This document shows, in pieces, positions 1 to 6,259 of a DNA stretch of 11,884 nt. Location: assembly GCA_044464175.1 (NCBI GenBank), contig JBIQLO010000120.1, forward strand, positions 1 through 11,884, read 5' to 3'. The position numbers and the translations under genes were made by a program. The DNA comes from JBIQLO01 sp044464175. GTDB lineage: Bacteria > Planctomycetota > Phycisphaerae > Tepidisphaerales > Tepidisphaeraceae. The notes below the pieces were generated by a model that saw only the letters and a program-made list of their open reading frames with translations, had not been told where the DNA came from and did no database searches. The first letter of the stretch is position 1. Each line of letters begins with the position of its first letter.

Positions 1-786
1 TTCATGTTGAGGGGGATTCTGCTGAACCGGTTTTCCAGGGGGGATGGGAATGGGCGGGGGGGGCGGGGGCGCCAGTTGCCGCTGATCGGGGCGCTGTTTG
101 TCCGGGGGGGGCTGGGGCTGGCGGGGGTCTGGCCGTTCGCCACGGGGCTGGGCAAGGGGATGATCGAGCGGGCGGGTTCGGAGGCGGGGTGGTGGTGGGT
201 GATGCCGCTGTGCATTATCGTGTCGGGCCTGACGGGGGGGGCGGTGCTGCGCGTGGCGGCGCGGATTTTCCTGGGGTGGGGGCGGCGGCAGAATCCCAAG
301 GCGGACACGCCGAAGAAGGAGCAGCCGGACACGAAGCGGCGACAGCATCGCGTGCCGTGGGTGATGACGGCGCCGGCCGGGGCGATGCTGGTGCTGGGGT
401 TGGGCCTGGGGCTGGCGCCGAAGCTGCCGATGCAGGCGGGGCGGGCGGCCGGGGCGTTTATGGACCGGGCGGGATACACGCAGCAGGTTTTGTTCGGGCG
501 CCATTCGGCTGGGCACGGGGGGGCGGGGGGCGTGTCGGGGTGGGGAGCGCATGGGATTCTGGCGGGGGTGGGGAGCGTGGTGCTGGGGCTGATTCTGGCG
601 GCGGTGGCGCTGTTTCGCAGGCCGCGGGAGAAGGTGGATGTGGTGCGGCGGCGGGTGCGGGACTGGTTGAACTGGCCGATGGAGTGGCTGCGGGCGTGGC
701 ACAACGGGCAGGTGGTGGATTATGTGACGTGGCTGGTGGTGGGGGTGGCGGTGATGGGGATCATCATGGGGTGGGGGGTGTCGTAG
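1..786 (+). CDS. Proton-conducting antiporter/complex I-like membrane subunit, C-terminal part (5' truncated)
   Basis: The frame is open at the left edge, so only the last 261 codons of a longer gene are visible; the ATG at base 4 is probably internal. The segment near residues 34-92 contains a short motif (LAGVWPFATGLGKG) and then a helix ending in LTGGAVLRVAARIF. This matches the late transmembrane helices of the proton-conducting transporter family (NuoL/M/N, MrpA/MrpD, hydrogenase-4 type subunits). A charged loop follows (about residues 95-118), then a helix near 120-140, a Gly-rich loop, a helix near 183-203, and a final helix after the motif HNGQVVDYVTWLVVG, which resembles the HSGHVGDYV tail of NuoL/MrpD-like proteins. 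Known role of the family: moving protons or Na+ across the inner membrane within a multi-subunit complex. I cannot tell complex I from Mrp because partner genes lie outside the window. The gene ends with TAG at 784-786 and is unusually rich in G runs. Confidence 0.72.
   Translation, partial: FMLRGILLNRFSRGDGNGRGGRGRQLPLIGALFVRGGLGLAGVWPFATGLGKGMIERAGSEAGWWWVMPLCIIVSGLTGGAVLRVAARIFLGWGRRQNPKADTPKKEQPDTKRRQHRVPWVMTAPAGAMLVLGLGLGLAPKLPMQAGRAAGAFMDRAGYTQQVLFGRHSAGHGGAGGVSGWGAHGILAGVGSVVLGLILAAVALFRRPREKVDVVRRRVRDWLNWPMEWLRAWHNGQVVDYVTWLVVGVAVMGIIMGWGVS
38..69 (+). other. Dense G-quadruplex-type motif inside the antiporter gene
   Basis: Five G runs (38-43, 46-48, 52-54, 56-63 and 65-69) are separated by gaps of only 1-3 bases, which satisfies the classical G-quadruplex pattern. 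It lies on the coding strand and encodes a Gly/Arg-rich loop. Two looser clusters lie in the same gene, at 517-545 and 741-793. Folding is inferred from pattern only. Confidence 0.5.
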
Positions 787-853
787 GGTGGGGTGTTGGT
801 TGCGTTGGCGAATGGCGTAAATCCGAAGTCCTAACCTCGACATCCGGAATAAT

Positions 854-874
854 TTCAAAGCTCAAAGCTCCCAG
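854..874. repeat. Degenerate heptamer array (consensus NTCAAAG)
   Basis: Three units of seven bases lie end to end: TTCAAAG, then CTCAAAG, then a diverged third unit. The array sits in the non-coding gap after the antiporter stop codon. Three other gaps in the window also hold period-7 arrays with different unit sequences. Confidence 0.45.
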
Positions 875-926
875 GGATCGGAAACCGGGGCGGGGCAATG
901 CTGCTTTCTATTTTGAAAAATTTCTT

Positions 927-954
927 TTGATGGTGGTTCCTTCTTTTCTATAAT
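927..954 (+). promoter_or_regulatory. Candidate sigma70-type promoter for the microprotein/ankyrin genes
   Basis: A perfect -10 hexamer TATAAT (949-954) is preceded, after 16 bases, by TTGATG (927-932), which matches the -35 consensus TTGACA at its first four positions. It lies in an AT-rich patch (about 905-960) that stands out from the GC-rich surroundings. Transcription would start near 961 and leave a leader of about 70 bases before the ATG at 1030. This is the best-looking promoter in the window; strength and use are inferred. Confidence 0.6.
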
Positions 955-975
955 TGGTCTTTAGAGGCCGACTCC

Positions 976-999
976 CCATTGATTCAATTTTCGCAATGG
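976..999 (+). other. Short inverted repeat in the leader of the microprotein gene
   Basis: CCATTG (976-981) and CAATGG (994-999) are perfect inverted repeats around a 12-base loop. They lie between the candidate promoter and the Shine-Dalgarno sequence at 1015-1022. The stem is only six pairs and could be chance; a role as an operator or leader hairpin is speculative. Confidence 0.25.
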
Positions 1000-1029
1000 A
1001 TCTGACGCAATACCAAGGGAGGCAATTCT

Positions 1030-1152
1030 ATGAATTCACGCAAACCCAAACACATCCGGCTTATGGTTCTGCTGGCGACCTTTGCCCTGCTTTCTGCGAC
1101 AGGGTTCTATAGAGTGGCTCTTTACGTGCCGGCCGTCGGACATGGAATGTAA
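1030..1152 (+). CDS. Small secreted or membrane microprotein, 40 aa
   Basis: I do not recognise this protein. The reading frame runs from ATG 1030 to TAA 1150-1152. A strong Shine-Dalgarno, AAGGGAGG at 1015-1022, ends seven bases before the ATG and is among the best in the window. The product starts with a basic stretch (residues 4-10 include R4, K5, K7, H8 and R10), followed by a hydrophobic segment (about residues 11-27, LMVLLATFALLSATGFY) and a short tail with Pro and Gly. This is the plan of a signal peptide or single-pass membrane microprotein. It follows the candidate promoter at 927-954 and precedes the ankyrin lipoprotein gene by 100 bases in the same direction, so the two may share a transcript. 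It could instead be a regulatory leader peptide or the remnant of a longer exported protein. No homology can be claimed. Confidence 0.5.
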   Translation: MNSRKPKHIRLMVLLATFALLSATGFYRVALYVPAVGHGM

Positions 1153-1196
1153 TGGCGCAAGGTGCGCTTTAATGGAATTGCGCCGTGGTGTAATGG
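1150..1196 (+). promoter_or_regulatory. Three phased TAATGG repeats with an embedded inverted repeat
   Basis: TAATGG occurs at 1150-1155, 1170-1175 and 1191-1196, so successive copies start 20 and 21 bases apart, about two helical turns. Overlapping them, GGCGCAA (1154-1160) and TTGCGCC (1178-1184) form a perfect 7-bp inverted repeat with a 17-base loop, extendable to nine pairs with one G-U. The first copy includes the microprotein stop codon. The site lies between the microprotein and the ankyrin gene. A protein-binding site or an intercistronic hairpin is possible. There is no T run, so an intrinsic terminator is unlikely. Confidence 0.35.
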
Positions 1197-1252
1197 GCAT
1201 GGGGCTGCGCGTCGGTCGAGCTTTGGCACCCGACGCAATTTGAACGGATGAC

Positions 1253-2479
1253 ATGAATCAGAAAGCTGTTGGTATCGTCATGAATTTGCTCCTGGTCGGC
1301 GGCTGCGCCGCTCCGGCGCGCGGGCTGAAGGATGCCCACGCCACCCCGGCGATTTTGCCGCCGCAGCCAATTCAACTAGATGCGGCCGAATCGTTCTGGA
1401 GCATCTGCCGCATCGGAACCGCCGAGCAGATCCAGGCGATGATCGACGGCGGGGCGAAGGTGAATGTGCGCGGCAGCGGCGGGCAGACGCCGCTCATGCG
1501 CTGCGCGCAGTTTAATCCGCATCCCGACGCCGTCAGGGCGCTGCTGAAGGCGGGGGCGAATATCCACGCGGCCGACGATGAGGGATGGACGGCGTTGACC
1601 GTCGCGGCCGCGAATAATCCGAACGTGGAGATCATAAAAGCTCTGATCGAGGCTGGGGCGAAGATCGATGTGCCGGACAAAGCAGGCATTACGCCGCTGA
1701 TGCGGGCGGCGGCGTTCAATCACAACCCTCGGGTGGTGTCCGCGCTGATTGCGGCCGGGGCGAACGTGAATTCGGCCAGTCGTGACGGGTTAACCGCATT
1801 GATGGGGTCAGCCATGAGCAATCCCGACGTCCAATCGACGAATCTGCTGCTGAAGGCCGGGGCGGATGTGAACGCCCGCACCACACAAGGAATCACACCT
1901 TTGATGTATGCCGGATACAATGTAAGCCCGAGCGTGACAAACGCGCTGCTCGGGGCGGGGGCGGACGTCAACGCCAGAGGTTCGCATGAATACACGCCCC
2001 TTATGTATGCCGCGCGGCACAATCGCAATCCGGAAGTGCTTGAAGTCCTCATTGCGGCGGGGGCACAGGTGAACGCCAGGGATCAGGATGGATATTCGCC
2101 GCTGATGTTGGCGGCGCAGTATACGAAAAACCCGGCCGTGATCGTCATGTTGGTCAAGGCCGGGGCGAAGGTGAATGGCCCGGCTGATAACGGCCTGACG
2201 CCGCTGAGCAACGCCGCTACCTTCAATCCGCATCCGGAAATTATCACGGCATTAGTCAAGGGCGGGGCGAAGGTGAACGCCAAGGATGCCCAGACGAGCT
2301 GGACTGCTCTCATGTGTGCCGCCGCGGATAATCCGAATGTCATCCCGGCACTGATTCAGGCTGGAGCGGAGTTAAATGCGAGAAATGAGAAGGGCCAGAC
2401 GGCGCTGGACATCGCCCGCCTAAATAAGGACGCCAGGGCGGTCGAGGCGTTGCTCAAGGCCGGAGCGAAAGAGGAATGA
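1253..2479 (+). CDS. Ankyrin-repeat lipoprotein, 408 aa
   Basis: Ankyrin repeats are protein-binding scaffolds; the partner here is unknown. The N-terminus has Lys4, a hydrophobic stretch and a lipobox-like VGGC with Cys18, so it is probably a lipid-anchored exported protein. A linker to about residue 45 is followed by a capping repeat (46-71) and ten repeats opening with TPLM/TALM-type motifs near residues 79, 113, 147, 181, 215, 248, 282, 316, 351 and 383. The repeats end in (A)GAxVNA-like turns and reach the C-terminus. The spacing is 32-35 residues, often with an inserted NP.V turn (NNPNV, NHNPR, NRNPE), giving repeats slightly longer than the canonical 33. An in-frame stop at 1241-1243 makes ATG 1253 the first possible start; its Shine-Dalgarno is weak. 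GC and G-skew look lower than in flanking genes. The ankyrin assignment is firm; surface location is inferred. Confidence 0.9.
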   Translation: MNQKAVGIVMNLLLVGGCAAPARGLKDAHATPAILPPQPIQLDAAESFWSICRIGTAEQIQAMIDGGAKVNVRGSGGQTPLMRCAQFNPHPDAVRALLKAGANIHAADDEGWTALTVAAANNPNVEIIKALIEAGAKIDVPDKAGITPLMRAAAFNHNPRVVSALIAAGANVNSASRDGLTALMGSAMSNPDVQSTNLLLKAGADVNARTTQGITPLMYAGYNVSPSVTNALLGAGADVNARGSHEYTPLMYAARHNRNPEVLEVLIAAGAQVNARDQDGYSPLMLAAQYTKNPAVIVMLVKAGAKVNGPADNGLTPLSNAATFNPHPEIITALVKGGAKVNAKDAQTSWTALMCAAADNPNVIPALIQAGAELNARNEKGQTALDIARLNKDARAVEALLKAGAKEE

Positions 2480-2550
2480 AAATAGGCTTGATCATTCTTT
2501 GAGGCCTGCTTCATCGGAGCCGGTTGCGCCGGCCGGCGAAAAAATAACCC

Positions 2551-2572
2551 GGTCCGCTGAAGCGGACCCTAC
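2551..2572. repeat. Palindromic repeat element, copy 1 (GGTCCGC/GCGGACC with CTAC tail)
   Basis: GGTCCGC (2551-2557) pairs perfectly with GCGGACC (2562-2568) around a TGAA loop and is followed by CTAC. A second copy with the same arms and tail is at 3301-3320, so the two flank the TRIC-type gene. Here it lies 72 bases after the ankyrin stop and could form a terminator-like hairpin, but no T run follows. A 12-bp palindrome of C and G lies just upstream at 2527-2538. The look is that of a REP-like dispersed element. Confidence 0.6.
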
Positions 2573-2576
2573 AAGC

Positions 2577-2606
2577 TTGTGGCGGCTGTCTTTGGTTATT
2601 TACAAT
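2577..2606 (+). promoter_or_regulatory. Candidate promoter for the TRIC/YicG-type gene
   Basis: TACAAT (2601-2606) matches the -10 consensus at five of six positions. TTGTGG (2577-2582), 18 bases upstream, matches the -35 consensus only at TTG. The predicted start near 2613 would leave a leader of about 50 bases before GTG 2665. The -35 match is weak. Confidence 0.33.
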
Positions 2607-2664
2607 CGCCGGGCGATCTTTGCGTTTGCGAAGCGGGCTTGGGAGGGCGGGACGAAGGAGGATT

Positions 2665-3285
2665 GTGCTGCACGTCTTGCTGATGGTGCTGGATTTGGGG
2701 GGGACGTTTGTGTTTGCGCTGAGCGGGGGCATGCTGGGGGTCAAGCGCGGGCTGGATATTTTCGGGGTGCTGGTGCTGGCCTTTGCGGCGGGGAATGCCG
2801 GGGGGATCACGCGGGATTTGCTGATCGGCGCGGTTCCGCCGGCGGCGGTGTCGGATTGGAAGTACCTGGCCGTTTCGGTGCTGGCCGGGGGGATCACCTT
2901 CTTCTGGTTTCCGCTGACGGACCGGTTCCGCCGGGATGTGCTGCTGCTGGATGCGGTGGGGCTGGCGTTCTTCGCGGTGGCGGGGGCGGAAAAGGCGCTG
3001 GTGTATGGGCTGCATCCGCTCATGGCGGCGCTGATGGGGATGCTGACCGGCATCGGCGGCGGGATGCTGCGCGACGTGCTGGCCAACGAGATTCCGACGG
3101 TGCTTCGATCGGACCTGTATGCTCTGGCGGCCCTGGGGGGCGCGGGGGTGGTGGTGGGCGGCCATTTGCTGCATCTGCCGCCGGTGGTTGCCACGGTGGC
3201 GGGGGGATGCGTCTGTTTGGGGCTGCGCGTCATGGCGATCCGCTACCGGTGGCGGCTGCCGACGGCGCGGGATCGCGGGTCTTAA
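2665..3285 (+). CDS. yicG: TRIC/YicG-type (UPF0126) membrane protein, 206 aa
   Basis: This is an integral inner-membrane protein of the YicG/UPF0126 family, related to trimeric intracellular cation channels; in bacteria some members have been linked to glycine uptake. Two homologous halves are visible. The first has LDLGGTFVFALSGGMLGVKRGLDIFGVLVLA with GNAGGITRDLLIGAVPP. The second has LLDAVGLAFFAVAGAEKAL with GIGGGMLRDVLANEIPTVL and SDLYALAALGGAGVVVG. The two GG..RD..(I/L) signatures and about seven hydrophobic segments fit the family, whose usual length is about 200-210 residues. I chose GTG 2665 because AAGGAGG (2655-2661) lies just upstream, although the 3-base spacing is short, and because it begins right at the conserved domain. 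An in-frame ATG at 2620 would add an Arg-rich stretch foreign to the family; ATG 2683 is another alternative. The transported substrate cannot be read from sequence, and the symbol denotes family only. Confidence 0.87.
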   Translation: MLHVLLMVLDLGGTFVFALSGGMLGVKRGLDIFGVLVLAFAAGNAGGITRDLLIGAVPPAAVSDWKYLAVSVLAGGITFFWFPLTDRFRRDVLLLDAVGLAFFAVAGAEKALVYGLHPLMAALMGMLTGIGGGMLRDVLANEIPTVLRSDLYALAALGGAGVVVGGHLLHLPPVVATVAGGCVCLGLRVMAIRYRWRLPTARDRGS

Positions 3286-3300
3286 CGGGGATGGGGAAAT

Positions 3301-3320
3301 GGTCCGCGGTGCGGACCCTA
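3301..3320. repeat. Palindromic repeat element, copy 2, overlapping the oxidoreductase stop codon
   Basis: GGTCCGC (3301-3307) pairs with GCGGACC (3311-3317) around a GGT loop and is followed by CTAC (3318-3321), the same arms and tail as the copy at 2551. It sits between two convergent genes: 15 bases after the TRIC-type stop, and its tail contains CTA 3318-3320, which is the TAG stop of the oxidoreductase on the other strand. A hairpin here could act as a bidirectional terminator. Confidence 0.6.
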
Positions 3321-4514
3321 CTTGATTTCGGCGATTTTGACGGGGCGGCGCTCCTTGGCGCTGGTCTCGACGGCGCAGAGGATTTGCTGGGTTTTGAAGG
3401 CATCCTCGAAATCGCCCAGGGGGACGGTGGGCTTTTGGCCGCCCAGGGCCATGAGGATGTCGGCGGCCTGGTTGATGAAGGTGTGCTCGTAGCCGATGAT
3501 GTGGGCGTCGGGCCACCAGGCGTGGGCGTAGGGGTGGTCGGGGGCGTGGGTGACCATGATGTCGCGCCAGGCGCGGGTCTTGGCATCCTCGGTGGCGTCG
3601 AAGAAGCCCAGGGTGTTCATGCATTCAAAATTGAAGCGGACGGCCCCTTTTTCGCCGTGAATCTCCACGCCGTTTTTGTTCTGATAGCCGGTGCTGAAGC
3701 GCGTCGCCTCGAAGTTGCAGACCGCGCCGCTTTTCATCTTTCCGATGAAGAGCGTGGCATCGTCCACGGTGACCTTGCCTTTTTTGCCTTTGGCGGCCTT
3801 GGCGCCGCCGGCGATGCCGCCCTGGGAGCCCTGGGCGGGGATGAGGCGCTCCTTGATGAATGTTTCCTGAATCGCGCCGGTGACTTCGGTGAATTCATCG
3901 CCGGTGATGAAGCGGGCCATGTCGATGACATGCGCCCCCAGGTCGCCCAGTGAGCCGGAGCCGGCGATTTTTTTATCGAACCGCCACAGGAGGGGGACAT
4001 CGGGGCCGGCCCAGTCCTGGAGGTAGTAGCCGCGGACGTGGTAGATGCGCCCCAGGCGGCCGGAGCGGACCAGTTGATGGGCCAGGGCGACGGCCGGGGC
4101 GCGGCGGTAGATCCACCAGACAAAGGTTTGAGACTTTTTCGCTTTACGGGCGGCGTCGCGCATCTGCCGGGCGTCGCTCAGGCTCGCGGCCAAGGGTTTT
4201 TCGCAGGCGACGTGCTTGCCGGCCTCCAGGGCGGCCAAGGCCATTTCGCAATGCAGGTGGTTGGGGGCGGTGATGTCCACCAGGTCGATCTCGGGATTGG
4301 TGACGGCTTTTTTCCAGCTGGTGGAGGCGTTGAGCCAGTGCCAGCGCTGCTGGAAGGTCTGCAGGTCCGCGCCGTCGCGACCGACGACGGTGTGGCGGAT
4401 GGGATGGGCCCGCAGGGCGGTGAAGAACTTGTCCACCTTGAGCCAGGCGTTGGAGTGGGCCCGGCCCATGAATTTCTGACCGATGAGACAGAGATTGATG
4501 TCGCCAGACGGCAT
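3318..4514 (-). CDS. Gfo/Idh/MocA-family NAD(P)-dependent oxidoreductase, 398 aa
   Basis: Family members oxidise or reduce sugar-like substrates with NAD(P) in the cytoplasm. The N-terminal Rossmann domain shows LCLIGQKFMGRAHSNAW (residues 8-24), the DLVDITAPNHLHCEMALAAL strand-loop-helix (77-96) and the hallmark EKP (E105-K106-P107). The substrate domain has GSLGDLGAHVIDMARFITG (187-205), carrying the D191/H195 pair expected near the active site. A Gly/Ala/Lys-rich loop (about 227-250) interrupts the C-terminal sheet. Length is normal. The start is ATG at 4514, because AAGGAGG (4522-4528 on the + strand) lies seven bases upstream; the open frame continues far beyond, but it overlaps the sulfatase. 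It is divergent from the sulfatase (222-base gap) and convergent with the TRIC-type gene. The stop codon lies inside a palindromic repeat. The exact substrate is unknown; a role in sulfated-sugar catabolism is inferred from the neighbour. Confidence 0.92.
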   Translation of the reverse strand: MPSGDINLCLIGQKFMGRAHSNAWLKVDKFFTALRAHPIRHTVVGRDGADLQTFQQRWHWLNASTSWKKAVTNPEIDLVDITAPNHLHCEMALAALEAGKHVACEKPLAASLSDARQMRDAARKAKKSQTFVWWIYRRAPAVALAHQLVRSGRLGRIYHVRGYYLQDWAGPDVPLLWRFDKKIAGSGSLGDLGAHVIDMARFITGDEFTEVTGAIQETFIKERLIPAQGSQGGIAGGAKAAKGKKGKVTVDDATLFIGKMKSGAVCNFEATRFSTGYQNKNGVEIHGEKGAVRFNFECMNTLGFFDATEDAKTRAWRDIMVTHAPDHPYAHAWWPDAHIIGYEHTFINQAADILMALGGQKPTVPLGDFEDAFKTQQILCAVETSAKERRPVKIAEIK

Positions 4515-4591
4515 GGATGAGCCTCCTTGAAAGGTGGAAGCATTTGGCCAGAAGGCGCGGGAAAATGCAAGGGGGAATTGCCGGGGGTCGC

Positions 4592-4612
4592 TTGTCACTT
4601 GTTGTTTGTTAC
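4592..4612. repeat. Three tandem heptamers, consensus TTGTNNN
   Basis: TTGTCAC is followed directly by two more units of seven bases that each start with TTGT. The array lies in the 222-base gap between the divergent oxidoreductase and sulfatase genes. A related TTG-initial heptamer array lies upstream of the second sulfatase at 11314-11334. Confidence 0.5.
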
Positions 4613-4677
4613 GTGCGGCTGTTTTGCATTCCCGGAGAACCGCCAGTGACCCAGGACAAATGACTTTCTCCACAGGC

Positions 4678-4706
4678 TTGCGTCCGGGGGGGGAATTTTC
4701 TTTAAT
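4678..4706 (+). promoter_or_regulatory. Candidate promoter for the first sulfatase
   Basis: TTTAAT (4701-4706) matches the -10 consensus at five of six positions and lies 17 bases after TTGCGT (4678-4683), which matches the -35 consensus only at TTG. Transcription would start near 4713, about 24 bases before ATG 4737, leaving room for the Shine-Dalgarno at 4725-4731. Confidence 0.38.
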
Positions 4707-4736
4707 GCCAATGGGGGACATTTCAAAGGAGCGCTC

Positions 4737-6230
4737 ATGAAGGTGGTCATGGTGATGTTCGATTCGTTGAACCGGCACATGCTGCCATCGTACGGGTGCG
4801 ACTGGACGCACGCGCCGAATTTCAGTCGCCTGGCGGAGCGCTCGGTGCAGTTTGAGCGGTCGTATGTCTGCTCGATGCCGTGCATGCCGGCGCGGCGGGA
4901 TTTGCACACGGGGCGGCCGAATTTCCTGCACCGCTCGTGGGGGCCGATCGAGCCGTTTGACGATTCCGTGCCGCAGATGCTCAAGGAGAACGGGATTTAC
5001 ACGCACCTGGCGACGGACCATTACCACTATCTGGAGGATGGCGGGGCCACTTATCACGGGCGGTATAATTCGTGGGAGTTTTTCCGGGGGCAGGAGGCCG
5101 ATGCGTGGAAGGGGCAGGTGGCCCAGCCGCCGGTGGCCCCGTGCGTGGGATCGACCGGAGACATCCAGGGGCCGCGGCGGCATCACTGGGTGAACCGGCA
5201 ATTCATGCGGCGGGAGCGGGACCAGCCCCAGACGCGCACGTTCGAGGCGGGGCTGGAGTTCATCCAGCGCAATCACGACCAGGACAACTGGTTTTTGCAG
5301 ATCGAGACGTTCGACCCGCACGAGCCGTTCTTTTCCAGCCGCAGGTACAAGGATTTGTTCGCAGCGCATTATGACGCCTATCGCCGCGCGGGGGGCAGGC
5401 AGTTTGACTGGCCCAACTATGACTTTGTGCGCCAGCGGTCGGAGGAGGTGGACCATCTGCGGCATGAATATGCCGCGCTGCTGGCGATGTGCGATGCGTC
5501 CCTGGGGGAGGTGCTGGATGCGATGGATGAGCTGAAACTGTGGGAGGACACGATGCTGGTGGTCTGGACGGACCACGGGTTTCTGCTGGGGGAGCATGAG
5601 TGCTATGCCAAGGTGTGGCTCCCGTTTTACGAGGAGGTGGCGCACACGCCGTTTTTCATCTGGGACCCGCGCTGCGGCAAGCGGGGGGAGCAACGGGAGG
5701 CGCTGGTGCAGCCGTCGATCGACCTGGGGCCGACGCTGCTGGATGTCTTCGGGCTGGAGCCGACGGGGGACATGCTGGGCGCGAACCTGCGCGACGTGAT
5801 CGCCTCGGACCGGCCGGTGCGCGAGGCGGGGCTGTTCGGGGTGCATGGGGGGCAGGTGAACGTGACCGACGGGCGGTATGTCTACATGCGGGCGGCGGCA
5901 AGCGAAGAGGGGGGGCCGTTGAACGACTACACGCTGATGCCGACGAAGATGCGGGGGTTCCTGGAACTGGAGGCGCTGCGGGCGGCGGAGATGGCCGGGC
6001 CGTTTTCATTCACCAAGGGGTGCCCCACGCTGCGGCTGCCGCGTCAGGGGGTGTCCCGGGCGCGGCATCCGGAGACGCGCAGGTCGTTGCTGTTTGACCT
6101 GGCGGACGACCCGAAGCAGGAGCGGCCGATTTCGGATGCGGCGGTGGAGCAGCGGATGATCGGGCATCTCAAGACGCTGATGAAGGCGTGCGATGCGCCG
6201 GCGGAGCAGTATGAGCGGCTGGGGCTCTAG
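4737..6230 (+). CDS. Type I sulfatase (formylglycine-dependent), cytoplasmic type, 497 aa
   Basis: It hydrolyses sulfate esters; the substrate is probably a sulfated sugar, but this is not proven. The maturation motif C-x-P-x-R is present as CMPARR at residues 49-54, followed by T58-G59-R60. Cys49 would be converted to formylglycine. Asp9 in the N-terminal FDS, the HEPFF segment (H195), and WTDHGFLLGEH (D279-H280) with Lys292 fit the metal and sulfate site of the alkaline phosphatase superfamily. There is no signal peptide: the protein starts directly with the first core strand MKVVMVMFDS, so it should be cytoplasmic. The ATG is supported by AAAGGAG (4725-4731), five bases upstream. Length fits the family. 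The tail PAEQYERLGL resembles the tail of the second sulfatase in this window. A candidate promoter precedes it. The maturase (FGE or anSME) is not in the window. Other alkaline phosphatase superfamily activities such as phosphodiesterase are possible. Confidence 0.93.
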   Translation: MKVVMVMFDSLNRHMLPSYGCDWTHAPNFSRLAERSVQFERSYVCSMPCMPARRDLHTGRPNFLHRSWGPIEPFDDSVPQMLKENGIYTHLATDHYHYLEDGGATYHGRYNSWEFFRGQEADAWKGQVAQPPVAPCVGSTGDIQGPRRHHWVNRQFMRRERDQPQTRTFEAGLEFIQRNHDQDNWFLQIETFDPHEPFFSSRRYKDLFAAHYDAYRRAGGRQFDWPNYDFVRQRSEEVDHLRHEYAALLAMCDASLGEVLDAMDELKLWEDTMLVVWTDHGFLLGEHECYAKVWLPFYEEVAHTPFFIWDPRCGKRGEQREALVQPSIDLGPTLLDVFGLEPTGDMLGANLRDVIASDRPVREAGLFGVHGGQVNVTDGRYVYMRAAASEEGGPLNDYTLMPTKMRGFLELEALRAAEMAGPFSFTKGCPTLRLPRQGVSRARHPETRRSLLFDLADDPKQERPISDAAVEQRMIGHLKTLMKACDAPAEQYERLGL

Positions 6231-6259
6231 GCCCGCTGGGCGCAGGTGGGGCAGGAGGA

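Noticed and set aside
189..953. 254-codon open frame on the + strand
   Set aside because: Another frame over the antiporter gene, almost entirely Gly/Ala, and running into the AT-rich promoter region.
1372..2343. Several - strand open frames inside the ankyrin gene
   Set aside because: They are antisense products of the regular repeat structure; repeats keep frames open on both strands.
2620..2664. ATG start at 2620 for the TRIC-type gene
   Set aside because: It adds an Arg-rich leader not found in the family and would place the strong Shine-Dalgarno (2655-2661) inside the gene.
2499..3953. 484-codon open frame on the + strand
   Set aside because: It overlaps the TRIC-type gene in another frame and runs antisense through the oxidoreductase. 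It is a low-complexity Gly/Ala-rich translation.
4515..5846. N-terminal extension of the oxidoreductase frame to 842 codons on the - strand
   Set aside because: It runs antisense through the sulfatase gene and is Arg/Pro/His-rich without domains. The oxidoreductase has a perfect Shine-Dalgarno and a family-like N-terminus at 4514.
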